DNA of 64,000 bases, taken from positions 51,117,363 to 51,181,362 of the forward strand of contig NC_031774.1 of assembly GCF_001522545.3 (NCBI RefSeq). Direction: 5' to 3'. The position numbers and the translations under genes are program-made. Origin of the DNA: Parus major (taxonomy: Eukaryota; Chordata; Aves; Passeriformes; Paridae). The notes beneath the pieces are model-generated. The model was given only the letters and a program-made list of their open reading frames with translations. It was not told the DNA's origin and did no database searches. How positions within the stretch are numbered: position 1 is the stretch's first letter; each line of letters opens with the position of its first letter. This document shows, piece after piece, positions 1 through 14,522 of this stretch.

Positions 1-3000
1 CATGCAGTACATCATTACACCATGACAGGGGCTGCTTCCCGTGGTTATTAGTGGAAACAGAGTATAACTGTGCCAGACTGCTAGTTCACATTCTCCAGGT
101 CATTCCCGTGCAAATATTACCTGCACATGACATTGTAGCTCTTCATTGACCTGTGAGAAATACACCTGATGATTTTATTTCCCATATTTCTTCACAGATT
201 TCTAACAGAAGTGAACACTGCCATTGCTGGACTTTTTGTGCAAATCAGCAAGCAGCACGAATTTTGAAGAAGCAGATAAAATGAACCATGTTATAGGTCA
301 ACAGAGAAGGATATATCCAAGGAGATTTCACTATTCTTCCTGTGTTGTCTGCCCTGCTAATTCATTTCTGCAGAGCTAGCAGTCAAGCCCCCATTTGAAA
401 ACAGGATATTGGATAAGAAAATCTGTGTTTATCACAGAGCTCTTCAACTGTCCATTCTATACTTCAATGAAACACTGAGAAAGCTCTGCACTGGAATCAA
501 AAACAATAAATCATAGGACTCCATAGCCAAACATATGTTTCCAAATGTTTCAGAATAATCCTTAAACTCCTACATTTGTATTTAAGGTGACATTCTTACA
601 ATTATGAATATATAACACTGCAAATTATAATTAATATTTGGTTTTATCGTACTTCTTATTACATAATCAGTACTTTTTTCCAGAAGAAAAACTTTAAAAG
701 GGAAAAAAACACATAGAAGAAAATAACATTTCAAAAAGCACATCAAGTGTATACAATTTTCAGTAACATAATATCAAATTAATTTGGTTGTAGCCAATGG
801 GAACACTAAAATACATAATAACCAATATAATACTAAAACTCCATTTTCTTATGCCCTGAAATGATTAGTTCTGGATACATAGAATCAAGAAATAGAGACT
901 TCAAGAGAGGAAAGCAGAAACAGGTACAGGAGACAGATTCACCTGGTGGTACTGACCTATTGAAGAGAATGTGGAACTTAAGTAATTTTTCTTTACTCCC
1001 TCAACATTACAGGTTTATTTTTACACAGCTCAAGAGATAAAGAGCATTATTTTGGTCACCTATGATGTAGGACCTGTCTTCATATAAACAGATCACAGCC
1101 TGTCACAAACACACAGTTCTCTTTTACAGATACTCTAAAGCATTTCCCCCAGGATATCTGGTATTATTTCTTCCTGACATAACTTTTCGTTTCTTTATTT
1201 ATCTGCAGAATACACTTAGCAGAGGAAGAAATTCTGTGACTTCTCTTTATTTTACATGGACAATGCTCAACTTTCAGAGAAGAACTAGAGGAAAACAACA
1301 AGTCAGTCTTCATTGGCAATTCAAACACTGCCAACAAAATCACAGGTTGGTGCTTTCTGTCATTGACCAGTCTGCAATATAAACTTCTAACTGAATATTT
1401 TGGGACTGGATGCATCCAGTTAATTCATGAAACATAGTGTTATGCTGTGACATACAATATTTTGTCACTAGCAATGTGAACTGGAATTAAGTCAGAAGCA
1501 AGAGGATCCATAAGTCAATGTAAGACCTTTCAAGCATGTAACATCTGAATTCTTTGCATGGTGTTTTAAAATAACAGCATTCATTGCATAGTTACATCTG
1601 ACCCTCAGTGGTGCACTACTTTGAGTACTAATAGTTCTTCTTGACACGTTAAAAATAGTTGTCGCCTCATTCAAGAGAATTGTTTCTTGACTAGTTATTG
1701 TTCTATGGTTCTAGAATTATGTTGTAACAAATCTGAAGTTTTCATATTGCAGTTTACCACTGCTGTTTATATGACTATAGCAAACACTGCTCAAGAGCAT
1801 TGTGGAACAAAGGCAACAAGACAATGACTTCTCTCTGTGCACATGAGTTGTCCAAATCAAGTATTTCCTCTGGTCCAAGTACAGACCTCAGAGGAAAAAA
1901 AAAAAGGCACTGCAAAACTTTTGTAATATAAATTGAATGCTGGAGAAAAGAATACCTCATTTTTATGTTCTTATTTTTGCTTTTGTTTTTTAAGGACAAT
2001 TCACATGGAAATTAAGAAATCATTTACTTTGAATTCTTTGTACAGAAAAGCAACTTGGCACAGTAGGAACAAATACACTTTTGAATTAAAAAATTAATTA
2101 TAAAAAACAAGTAAGTTATATGAATGATATCATATCAATACCAGCAGAAGTCCTTTAGTAGCCAATGTTTATATTTTATGGAGCATTAAATGGTAACATT
2201 TAAAAGGTATAATGCCACTTCCTACAACATGTCTGCTAAGTCTGGCTATGGAGAAGAAAAATGGAAGCAATGTTAAGCCAGGTACGTGGTCCTCTAACTG
2301 GACCTGATACACAAGTGAGCTGGCTGTGTGTCAAATGATCTTCAAAAGTAAAATCAGAACAGTGGGAACATCAACATGTTCATTCCCATCCACTCTGCTT
2401 CCCGCTTGCAGTAATTGCTCCATACCAAAAGCTAAAGTTGTGTCTTTAACTGGGTTTTCTCTGTTTCCTACTTTCACTTAGCATTGGATCTATGTGGTGC
2501 ATGCATGAATGGGAAGCATCAAAATCTCCTTATTCCCAAAATACACGATGAAACATCTAGATATGATTTCTGCAAAATGTGTCACACAAACCCACAAACC
2601 CTAACAACACAAACACACACAGAAAAAAACCCCACACCAACCAAAAACCCACAAAAAAATATGACATAGGATTTTTAACATAGAAAAATTTCTAAACTTC
2701 CAGAGCAGGAACATTTTTAGAGGATGAGTGAGAAATAATTCAATTTTTTGTACTATCAATACTCACAGTAAACAAATACACTTTCAGTCTAGACTTTAGA
2801 CATTTTAGTAAGTTTTAAAAAATGATGCATTGAAATTGCAGAGTTTGTTCTCTTACACCAAATTTTTCTTTTCCTTATTTTTCCTTAAGCCATATGCTGA
2901 ATTTTTGAAATTTCAAACAAAAAAAAATAAATAAATAAATTAAGAATATTTTATGTGCTTGTGCATAACAATATCTAGAGACACTCTTACCATGAGAGTT

Positions 3001-6000
3001 AAATTTTAATAGCAGTGTTGAAGAGGAGACTAAAAAGTAGCTGGTGGTCAGCCATGTTAAACACCACACCTATAAAAAAGTGACAATAGCAGAATACAGA
3101 AGTTCAATAGTCTAGAAAATCACAAGAAATCAATATATATATATTAATTTTTTTTCTGATAGTGACATAAAATATATGTAGTGATGCTGGTGGTTGGAGC
3201 ACATATTGTCATCCCATTGTATGCAGCATTCAGTTATTTGCTCCTTGTTGTGTTATGTAAATCAAAACTCTGAATTTCTGTATAATAACAACCACACCCC
3301 ATCTCTTCAACACACATAAACCAGCCCCCACTCCTGTAGCTGGAGCCTTGTGTTAACACATTCTGCCACTAGAGGATAGTGTTGCCATATGACTATGCAC
3401 ACGCCTCAAGTACAATGAGTACATAAAATTACTCAAAAGTTCAAGTTGTTTGTTTTGTAAAGCTAGGGAAAAAAAAATATGTTTCAATAAATGAACTTTT
3501 TCCGTGACAACCCTGAAGCCTCTTTTTTAATAAAAATAAGAAAGAGCAAAATCATGTTGCATAATTTTTGATTAGCTTATTTTTAGTGGATTTAATATGT
3601 AATGTTAGTAATCTTTAACATGTTATATGTTTTAATAAATGAGATTAATGCACCTCAGGCTGAGTGTGCTACCTGAGAATCTCTTGGAAGGACACAGCCT
3701 TGATGCAGGGGTCTGACATAAAGCAGGTAACTGAATTTTTTTGTAGTGGTACTTGTGAGAACTAGAGGTATCAGACTGGAAAACTGACTGAGGACTGTTC
3801 TGAGGACTAGAAGCCAGATCAGGCCAAGCTTGGGAATACTCACTTATGCTAGTAGTAGGGAATCAGAAACTCACTCCTCTAATACATTACTTACACCTTC
3901 ACTTCAGCAAAGCGGAGATAAATCAGCCGCAGATTTCCATCAAAATGTGCAGATCACACTTAGGAGAAAAACCTGTGCAAGTCTCAGGAATAGGCCGTAT
4001 TAAATAAAAAGCCGTAATGAATTGCTGCAATCAGGAATAAGAAAGGAAAGGAAGTGATACGGTCTCAGTCATCCCCCACAGTTCTACCTGACACACTACG
4101 TCTATGAATTTCTCCATGTTCAAAGTAAGAATTCTAATTTCTCTGAGAAAAAAATCAAAATCTAGCTTCAATCTGGTGATGATATGGAGAGTATTCTTCC
4201 ATGAAGAGGGCCAGGATACATTTTACATACATGTTTCAGCAATGGGAATCTACAGTGGAACACAATGAACTCATTTAGACCTATGGTGACCTTATAATGT
4301 TATTTCCCACACTGAGCACCACACTCTTCAGAACCAGAGAGCATTTTTTCTTAATGTTTATTAAATGTTCACAATTTACATTACTAACATGACAATACCT
4401 AAAGTAAGGTGTCTATTTAATGAGTTATTTTGTATTGCTTTCATTTTTAGCAATTGGTAATATTTAGAGAAGAAAAACAACAGTACATGTAGCTTAGAAA
4501 ATACAACCTATGGGAGAGATGAAGAATTTGAGAGCACAGAACTTTAATTCTCCTTATATATTAAAAAGGTAGTTATAAAAAGATGATCATTTATTGCTCA
4601 ATGTATTCACTAAAAGGAGGACTGGAAGAAGAAGAGAAAATATTAACTGAATACTACATTGAAAACAATTTAAATATATATAGTGATAATTCTGCCAAGC
4701 AGTAGACTCACTAAGAAGGCTGTAAAATCTTCTTTACCAAATGTTTTCAGTAAATGTGAGAGTGTTGTCATATATTATTCAGGAGAAAAAAGCTGACAAG
4801 AGTAATAGGTTATCATGGATTATCTCTTCAGGAATATTCCACCTTTCCTACCTATTTGCAATTCTCGTATGATCCTAAACTGCTGTGAGACAAAAATCTC
4901 TAGTCACTTGCAACCTTAGCAAAATCAATACAAACTGGGAAAATGGTATTGCATCTGACAGGTCAACTCATGTTATTAGCAATAGTAATATGATATTTTT
5001 AGGAAAAGGGATCTGAACAAGGTATATACGAAAGCTATTAAAATTAAGAAAAATCCATCCCCATTCTTGATGGGATTCTTTCAGTTGTAAACACATTCTT
5101 AGCACACTTTTTTCTATGCCCTTGTACAAAAACGGCAATGTAAATAATTCCTCTTTTTTTAGCTATCAGTTCATCAACAATATTGAGTAATATCCAATCT
5201 TGGAGACTCTACTAACAATTTCTAAAAGTTTTTCACAGTACTGAACCCAGTAAATAGAAAAAGAAAATAGTAGTTACTAAAAACAAAAGAACCCAAATGC
5301 TACAGCTTTGTCATGCCACAACTGAAGCATTCTTCTTTCAAATAGAGTTATTTAAATTCAGTTAGGAATATAATTTTATTATGTAATCTTAATTTAAAAT
5401 GAAGCAAATTTGAGTAATTTTGAACCCAGCAAACTCCAAAAACATTTAACTTGGATTTTTCCTGCGAACTGCTTCATTATGCATTATATTTCTACAGCTA
5501 GAAGAACCTAGCTATGATTGTTTTCATAAACTTATTTTACTCCCATTTTAGCAAACTTTTGTATTAACATCACAATCAAGCTTTACACTTTACTGTTTGA
5601 GATAAATAAAATTCTGTGTGTGATCTCTGCATCCTAAGAAATCCACTAAATCTATCAGATCTTCTATACTATGAACTGCTTTATTCAGATTACAGTTTGG
5701 GTTTTTTGGCTATGACTGCTGAAGCTGGTTTTAAGTTGCAGTTCTGATTTTCTTAACAATTTCATTTTCCTTGAAACATTTGCAACAGCTATTTAATTCC
5801 ATACAATGTCAGAACATGGGTCCTGCATTGCTCAATTAAATCGTTGTTATTATTATTACATAATGCTATTATATCTGCATTAACAGGGTATTTGGCTGTA
5901 GGTATAAGTGTTCAGGCTCATTCAGCTTTGCTTTTAAACGTACATGATTAAGCAACTGTGAGTAGGTAACTGCTGGCAAATGATCTTTACCAAAATGGCC

Positions 6001-9000
6001 AAGAGCTTTCATAAAAAAGACGTCCAAATACATTGTCAACAGAGATACTAAACTCTGATGTGTGAAGCATTTTAATCAGCATTAGGTCAGTTTTTTGGGC
6101 AAGGAGACCTGAAACTGAATTTCAGGTTCTGGACCGTGCCATTCACACATTACCCAGGGACATCAGTATAATTATGCTTGAAATTTAATCAGCAAGTCAC
6201 AGAGATATTAAGAAAGTATTTTCTCTCATATTTCCCCTTTCAGTCTCTTGGCTTTTGGGATATGGCTATGAAACATTTTCCAATTGCCAGTGACTCTGGA
6301 GGACCTGGATTTTTAATGTCAGAGTTGCAGCTGGCTTATGTAATTTACACAGTTCAGACACTTTTTGCATAATCTAAATAATAAAAACAAGAATGTTTCA
6401 TATCCCACCTTAATACCCATCTCATCTTTAATGTAAGAGCTATATCTGAAGCTGAGTTTGACTTCAGGAACTTACTCATACCACTGAGTCAACCAAGGCC
6501 GTGAACCATACCCTGCTGAATGAGCTACTTAGAGTGGTCAAAGTTGTGCAGCAGATGTTGCAATACTAGAAAAAGTGAAACAACATTTGTCCCACTTGAA
6601 CAATAACAATAAATATGACAACAAAAAAAATCCCCATCTAAACCAGTTTAAGGCCCCTCTGTACCTGTTTATCTACATAACCTCTTATACTTTCTTACAG
6701 GAGGATGAATACCAGGAACAAAAAATGCCTTTATGCTGGTCCTTTTCCTGAAGGTCAAAACCAAAATGAACCATCAGACCAGCAAGGAGACCAGTCTGCA
6801 GCAAATCCTTAGAGATGCTATAATTCATGCTGTCAGTTACCTACCAGGCACTGGTTGTCATAGCTATATCTCCTCTGTATACTGTGTACAGTATACTGCA
6901 GTAATACAATCTTGAAGCCACAAAGGCATAAAACCTACAGAGATCTGTAGCAGAGGTAAACAGCCAAGCCTTTGGTGGTTTTGGCCAGTCATAATACCTG
7001 ATATTAAAATTAATTTTAAAATAACAATAGGCTAATTATCTTGTAGATGTCTTGGATCAAGGATGAAACCTGCATGCCATTTTCTCCCAGACACATAATT
7101 ATTTTCCAAGTCTATACAAACCACTCTTTGTAAGGAAAAAAAAGATCAATACTTAGAAAAAAACAACACTTCCAGAGACATTAAAAACTTAACAGCTAGT
7201 ACAATCTTATTTTGGCTGCAGGCTTTTCATCTGACAAAAGTTCAGATCATATTGTTCAGCAATTTAAAAATTAAACTCCTCCAAATGACAAAACTGTAAA
7301 TTATGGGTTTGAATGGCTTAAGTTCTAATGCAGTAATTGCATTGCCTGGTGAAACTGTTAATTAAAAATGTTAAACCACTGATCAAAACAAACAAAGTTC
7401 TCTAGATATTCTGGTTATTTTTCTAGCACTGACTTTAAGAGAGCTGCACCAATCCATGTCAGCACTCAACTTAAGTCCAAAGCATTGCATTACTTGTTTC
7501 ATAGCATTAAGTCATTTATATTAAGTACCAGTTGTTTTAATTATAACAAACTGTTATACAAGTTACTCTTCTTTGTTCACACTCCCTCTTTTGGAAAACT
7601 ATTTTGAAACAGCGATAAAACTTATTAATGTAGTACAGATTCTTATGCAAACAGTAAGCAAACTCATATTCATAGATCAATTCTAATTTCATTCTTATGC
7701 TTTAATTCCTTTTATCCCCTAAAACAGAAAATACAAAATAACTTGCCAGGGCTACTAAGAAGATGCTGGAACTCAGAACCTAAATAATGATTATATAGCT
7801 TATGCTGGAAGAATTAATAGCAACATCAAAGCTAGAGCACAATCCACAAATACATTATTAATGATGTTTTCTTCTCCAATCAGCAGATGGCCACTGAACA
7901 GCTCAAGTGACTGGTAATAGGATACACAGCTTTTCATCTCCAAGTATCTGCATCAGGTCTGTCTCAAGTGGGTTGTAACTGAAAGGTATTATTTGACAGG
8001 CATTCAATAGCAAAAATGTAATAGCCAGTCTCAGTCTAGAGACTCTGCTTTTCCCATGCAATCTGGTTAACAAAGCTGCCATGTTATCTTCAAACTCAGG
8101 GTTGAGTAGGCCAGGAGACTTGATTATCCTTTTAGGTCAAAAGGCTCAGCCCATGAAAACAATTTTGAAACCCAGGTGCAAGTGGGACAATGGACACAGT
8201 GGCCAGTTTCCATCAGCGTCCACCAGGTGCTTTTTTCAATTACTAGATTAGCTTTTAAACACACAAACAAACAAAAAGACAACAAGAAAAAAAACTTAAA
8301 TGAATGGGGGAAAAATAGTGTAATGAGATAGACCATTGCTTTCACAAAAGTTTGCATGAAGGACGTGATGCGTTCTTCTGCACACTCAAGGCACAAAAAT
8401 TTTTTGTATGGATACAAACATACAGTATGAATATAAAATATCTGTACTGTCAAAAAAATAATTAGTAAATTGATAAAATCAATTGTAATTGTGATTGTAA
8501 CTCCCTTCTGTACAAAGCCCAGCATCTGCTGTTCTCAACAAAACTCATCATGTTCAGTGGTCTCCATGAGCTTTGAATATTAGAGGTTTTGTATGTTTAC
8601 TGAACAGAACCACACTTGCATTTGCAGGGAATGCAATTGAAATTCAGGGGATTTCAATACAGACTCAAAGGCTACCTTTACCACCTCAAATCTGATACAA
8701 AAATTAGTCATAATACAGAAACCTCCTTTTTGTGAAAAGTAAATTACCATCAGGGTATATTTGGAGTAAGCCTAGCAATAGACATCTCAAACATAATTAA
8801 TCAGTCAATCTCAAACACAAGGTCAGTATCATATGATAGGTTTTTTTGAGAATATTTCTGAAAACGTGTCAGGAATGAAAGGGAATTTTACATGTAAAAG
8901 TGCTGCAGAGATCTAGCAATAGGTGACAGAGTTGTTGAGTCAGAATTCTAAAAAATACAACTTTGTTACCTCCTTGACATGGTTTATCTTCTTCAATATC

Positions 9001-11512
9001 AGTACAGAATATGAAGACAGATGCTAAAGAATGCTCTCCAACAGGATTAAATCCCTTAGGTTAAAGGTGGCTGAACATAGAATTTAAATCTGTATCTATG
9101 TATACCTATAAAAACCTATTACAGTCATATCTCAATAAAACAATTGAAATTCAGTTTGTATTTAAAGCTACTTGTTATCACTGTTATTAGAATCACAGTC
9201 CAGATTGTCTCCTTCCTTATTCTAGGCACTGTAGAGACAAATTGCCATAAAGATAGACAAGAGAGATATGAGAAAGAAAAAGAAACACTGAGATTAACTT
9301 GCCAAAATAGCACTGCAAATTAATGGTCAAATTAAGAATAGAATCCAGATCATTAAAACCCCAGTCTGTTGCTGAGCTCACAGAGTATTCCCTCAGGCTT
9401 TTTCCAAGACATTTTTATTAGCCATCAGTGTTTACTGGCACTAATTAATGTTAGACCACAAAAAGACCTTTTAAACAAAGCATCTGAATTTACCATCTAT
9501 CAAAATTCCACTTCCTCTGTAACATTTACAAAATAGTCAAACAATTGACTAGGAGGCTCCTGAATGTTCATGCTACACCAAATGTATTCAAAGTTCACTC
9601 AAGCCACATGAGCCTCTCAGGCCAGCTGATGTCTTACCATCACCTGCAGCCAACAGCATGCACGGGAACGCAAGGAGCAGCATCAGGTGATGAACTTTAT
9701 CCTTAAGGCCAAGCAATGCTGACCTAGACACAGCTGAGAAGCCTGGAAAAGTATCATCAGAGCTTGAACACTCATGGCAGTGACTAGTGAGTCTTTGCAC
9801 CCCTTAACATATGTATACTTAATAAATTATACTATTTAGTTGCTCAGCTTATGATCACTTTTCCCTCATTCTGGTTTCCAGGCCACAACTTATACATATA
9901 GCTAATTTAGCATTTAATTGAATAATACTATATATGATGCATACTGCTTGGGGAGTGTATAGCAAAACCCGATTTTTCTGTGAAAAGGACATTTCCCTTA
10001 CATTTCAATTACAGTGCTATAATGCTTCAGCCTTGAATTTAAATCCCTGGTTGGTTCCATAATACAAGTAAATTTAAAAAAAAATCTTTCAAGATTAGAC
10101 ATTAGTACATCTAGTTTCTGACACTCTAGATAAATATTAAAATGCCTTGACATACTTAGCAGAAAAAAAATTCAAATCCAAGTTGGTGCAGTCAGAAAAA
10201 CATCTAATTAACTTGGCATGATGAGTAGGATTTTTATATAAATGTATGTAAAGAAACCTTTATTTATGTATCTTACATACCTTATCTTGTTTCTGTACAC
10301 AATTTATTTACCTTATTTCCATTATCCTCTTTACATATATGAAAGAAGTTTTAAATGTAAAGTGCCCTGGGAATTATGAACACGCACTTACCAATCTTCT
10401 TCTTTTCTCTGCTAACAACAGGGATTTTTAATTTCAATTTATATTAAAAAGCAGATAATTTTAATTCAAATGCCTGCTAATTCTTTCTTTGAAAAAAAAT
10501 AAAAATGGAGTACATAAAGAAATCTGGGCATTCAGCCTATAAATTAGATAACACAAGACAGGCAAAGGGCTGTCCATAAAACTACCTTGGTAGCCCCAGG
10601 GAAAGGAAGAGAAGAACAGCTTTCACAATTTGTTCTTGAATCATCTTGTTACATGATTATGGAATACTTCTCTGAACAGCCAAGAAATGTATGAACCAAG
10701 AGTCTTCAGATGAAGTCGAAAATAAATATGTGAGAATAGCAATAAAAGCAAAAGCAGAGAACATACAGCATGCTGGAGATGGGAGCTGGTCTGGGAAATT
10801 AAACTCTGAGAGAAGAATTGTGATTAATTACCTGTGCTGACATCAATACATGCCATTTTCGCAGCAATAAACTGTGGACAGAAAAAAAAGGAGCATTAAG
10901 TTAAAAAAAACGTGAACCTCTGTGAAGGTATTGCATAAAATATAAAGATTACGTGTCATGGTTCTGTGGAATGCATGCAGACAAAAAATCTGTGTCAAAG
11001 GCCTTGTTTTATGACTTCTTAGTAATTGTCTACCCAATACTTCTAATCAACTTCCTGATGTTCAAAAGAAGTTCTAACCTAGCTAAGAACTGGTGATAAA
11101 ATGTAAATACAACTCATATCTATGCAAAATTTCTGAAATAAATACTGAACATAAGATGCAAACAAATTTAATGTTGGGGCAAAGTCTGTACAGGAATACC
11201 AGATAGTCAGTACACAGCATGATATAAATACAGATGGAAGAGAAATCTGCACTTAAGTTGGTCTAACATTTCCTATTGTAAGATTCTGGTTTGAAATGCT
11301 TATAAGCTTTGCCAATGTTTAATTGCTTTGTCTAAATTCTTTCAGAGTATCTGATTTGCTTAAACCTTCAGTAAAAATGTGACTAAGCAAAAACATCCTG
11401 GTTTGATGAAGCTGATTAATTCTTAATAACTCTTATATTGAAAAACTGAATTTAGAATTATGAATTCCTCAGTACAAACACACTGGACTAGAGCTCCTGG
11501 ACTGATCTAGCT
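1..11512. other. AT-rich upstream intergenic sequence
   Basis: I recognise no gene, RNA gene or clear repeat here. Open frames are short or biased. The longest, 8124-8525 on the minus strand (133 codons), is Phe/Leu-rich without a known domain and is most likely chance in T-rich sequence. An A/C-rich low-complexity tract lies at about 2585-2660 and a short (AT)n near 3136-3146. Confidence 0.7.
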
Positions 11513-11939
11513 GGAGGGCTACAAAGGTGAGTAAGGGACTAGAGTGTCTCTCTTATGAGGAAAGGGCTGAGGTAGCTGGGCCTGCTCAACCTCAGGAAAA
11601 GCCAACCGAAAGGGGACTCCACCAATGCCTACAAGTATCTGAAGGGAGGGTGGCAAGAGAATGGATCCAGGCTCTTCTTGGTGGTGCCAAGCAACAGAAC
11701 AAGAAGCAACAAGCAGAAACTGATGACCAGCAAGTTCCACCTGAACATGAGGAAGAAATTCTTTACTGTGCACTGACCATGCATTGAAACAGATTGTCCA
11801 GAGAAGCTGTGTAGTTTCTCTCTCTCAAGAACAATCTGGATGCAGCTCTGTGCAATGTGCTCCAGGACAACCCTGCTTGAGCAGGGAGGTTGGATGACCT
11901 GCTGTGATCCCTTACAACCCAACTCATTCTATGATTCTG
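11513..11939 (+). mobile_element. CR1 LINE 3' fragment
   Basis: The sequence matches the 3' end of avian CR1: a 'GGAGGGCTACAAAGG' region, then the end of ORF2 ('CTCTTATGAGGAAAGGGCTG'), then the 3' UTR ending in the CR1 tail 'ATTCTATGATTCTGA' at 11926-11940. It is 5'-truncated, as most CR1 copies are. Several differences and small indels indicate an old, inactive copy. Open frames on both strands here are relics. Confidence 0.88.
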
Positions 11940-13957
11940 AGACTCAGGACTTTTACCAGCCAGTAGAATCTACATCTGAATCAGAAGCCAAGGCTTCCAT
12001 CACAACACAGAAGGAGATTATGAATGCACCTGCGCTATCAGTTTGAATTACTGTCTGTTTTGTTCCAAGGTCCTCTTCATTAGCATTCACTCTAAATGTG
12101 CACGTTTAATTATTCCTGGAATACTCTCTGAATCAAAATAACAAGGCTTGCTCTTAGAAAAATTCTATAAGCCATACAGTAACGAGATAGCTCTAGGAAA
12201 TGGTTTGCGAAAAAAATATCTCTATTCTTGGTGCAATCCTCCAACATCATCCTTGCAAGCCTTTGCCTGGCATGACCCTGTAACATGTCTCTCTGACAAC
12301 ATGGCATAGGAGGAGATAAGTGGTGTGCTGCAAGCGTTTCTCCTTTTATCTTTGGCAAACAAAAAAAGTCTTGTTATTAAAGAACCTTTCAAAATTGTTC
12401 AGATGTCTCATATGCAAAGGTAGACTTCAAAGTGCATTGAGGGAATCGGTCTGGCAGAGGCTTCTAGACTATCACAGTTTTTGAAGACAGGGAACCCTGC
12501 AGGATTTACTCTGACTACCAAACCAGACCTGGTTGAGGCTGCTTCATGCCAAGGAGTTTCAGTGTAGATCCAGGCAATGATACTTAAACCCAAATTTCAT
12601 CCTTCTTAGAGTACACAGTAAGAACTGGCCTGATCCCAGTATGTGAGCACAGCAGAGGAGTGATGCCTGTACAATGCATGCAGAGAGGCTGTGGAAGGCC
12701 TGCAGAGCTCTGTAAGATCCCTGCAGAGCCTGCTCAGTGCAGCAGCAGGCAGCCTGCCCTAGGAGGAGCAAGACAAAAGCTCTGCTGGTGGAAGCTACTC
12801 CCTGCAATCGGACAAGGAAGTACGAATTGCTGCCGAAAATCAAAAATCCAGCATATGCATCATCTCAGAAGATGAACACTTCTGACCATATGCAGACAGA
12901 GACCCTCATGAGTCCATAAATTCATGGTACTTGCAGGGTTAAGTCCTGAGAATGCCTTTTCAGTGTGTCTTTCAACTCTTCCCACACTGAGATAAAAATA
13001 TACAGCTATATTAGCTATGACAAACCCTAAAAACAGCAGAAAAAAAGGTATGAAGTGTTGAAGGAGAAAATCTTGTATGACATCAACAGGAGGTACAATT
13101 AATTGGTTCTCTTCGTTCATTCTATAAATACCAACTTAAATATGATAAAAATGAAAATGTAGGAGTTTTAGCTGCAGTCACCTTTATGTTACTAGTCTCA
13201 CTCATCTGATACAAAATTAATCTTTCCTTTGATATAGTGTAGGATGAAGGAATGCTAGTACATGTATGGGAACATTGTACTTAATGCAGAAAAAAACCTG
13301 GAATGAACAAAGACTGCTAAAAATTGCACCAAAACACAACATAAAAATACAATCTGGACATGAAAAAGAGATGAACTATCAAAAATAAATATGTCCCTTC
13401 TACCTCCTAAATGCTAGGCACAGATAATAAATTTTAAACAGATTATTGTATTATATTTTCAAGTAACTCTTAACTCATTATAAAGACAAAAAACAAACTC
13501 GCAGAAATAGTGGAAATGTGAAAGCAGACATCCTAATTTATAAATGTCACATAGTTGCATCTCTTTGAGTTTTTTTTCCTGAAAAGATTCAACTCCATGA
13601 CATACAGCAAAATCTTGCTTTTAACATCTTTTTATTTGCTTCACTGAGGCAGAACATCAAGCGATTTGTACAAAGTGTTTTAATGTTACTATTTCTGTAA
13701 TTCTCATCTCTCTGGAATTTGGGTATCGGCACACAAATTCAGGCACTTCTCATAGGAATTGGCATTCTGGATAAGACAAATGGTTCATCCGGCTTAATAG
13801 CCTGTGTTTTACTTTGATCATCATCCGAATTCCCCCATGTAGGTCATCTTAATACTTAATAACCACTGTGGTACACACAAGCAGATAACATTTTTTTAAC
13901 TATCATTAGATATTTTTGTGATATATTTGTCCAGAATATTTCTGAATCTCTGTATAG
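11940..13957. other. unclassified upstream sequence
   Basis: No recognised gene or repeat. The 12430-12860 part is richer in GC and CA/TG dinucleotides than its flanks, which suggests an old decayed insertion. The minus strand at 12860-13120 holds an 86-codon frame with one strong membrane segment, listed separately. Confidence 0.6.
12860..13120 (-). CDS. possible single-pass membrane microprotein (doubtful)
   Basis: This 86-codon frame starts MNEENQLIVPPVDVIQ. It has a hydrophobic stretch of roughly 25 residues at about residues 19-45 (rich in Phe, Leu, Ile and Val), followed by a basic GRVERH turn and a polar tail. The ATG has A at -3. The layout (short polar N-terminus, one membrane helix, basic flank) resembles small membrane proteins such as the regulin or SMIM types, but I recognise no family. 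T-rich DNA yields hydrophobic frames by chance, so this is weakly supported. A conserved bird orthologue or transcript would be needed to call it a gene. Confidence 0.15.
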   Translation of the reverse strand: MNEENQLIVPPVDVIQDFLLQHFIPFFLLFLGFVIANIAVYFYLSVGRVERHTEKAFSGLNPASTMNLWTHEGLCLHMVRSVHLLR

Positions 13958-14522
13958 ATGCCTGTCATGGTTTAACCCCAGTAGGCAGCTCAGTATCACA
14001 CAGCTGCTTGCCCACTTACCCCCAATGGAATATAGGTGAGAACAAAAAGGGTAAAAATAGGAAACTTCATAGGTTGAGGAAAAGACAATTTAATAATAAT
14101 GAGAAGAAAATACACAAAGAAGAAAATATGAAAAAAAAAAAACCCAAAAAAATTGCTCACCAGCAGCCAACAGACGCTCAGCTAGTCCCCAGGTAGTGCC
14201 AGCCCCAGGCAACCTCCACACATCCCCATCCAGTTTTACTGCTGAGCAAGATATCACGCAGTATGGAATATCCCTTGGGTCAGCTGGGGTCACTGTCATC
14301 GTTATGTCCCCCCCAACCTCCGGTGTACTCCCAGCCTCCTCATTGGTGGGGCAGGGTGAGAAGGAGAAAAGGTCTTGAGGTTGTATAATCACTGCTCAGC
14401 AATAATGAAAACATCCTTATGTTCTTTGTACTGTTTTCATCACAAATCCAAAGCACATCTAGCCCCACAGAATCTACTAAGAAGAAATGTAGCTCTATCC
14501 CAGTTAAAAGCAGTACAATGCC
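13958..14522 (+). mobile_element. solo ERV LTR with perfect 5-bp target-site duplication
   Basis: The LTR spans 13963-14517 (555 bp), begins TGTCATGG and ends GTACA, giving the usual TG...CA ends with a 3-bp terminal inverted repeat (TGT/ACA). The flanks are ATGCC (13958-13962) and ATGCC (14518-14522), an exact duplication. A 5-bp duplication is typical of ERVL-like and some gamma-like elements. No gag, pol or env sequence adjoins it, so it is a solo LTR left by recombination. The opening 'TGTCATGGTTTAACCCCAG' is a familiar bird LTR start. Open frames inside it are not genes. Confidence 0.87.

Noticed and set aside
8124..8525. 133-codon minus-strand frame
   Set aside because: It is Phe/Leu/Ile-rich, without a domain or splice context, and explained by T-rich sequence on that strand.
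11527..12046. Overlapping frames on both strands near 11.5-12 kb
   Set aside because: They lie in or beside the CR1 3' fragment and are broken relics or chance.
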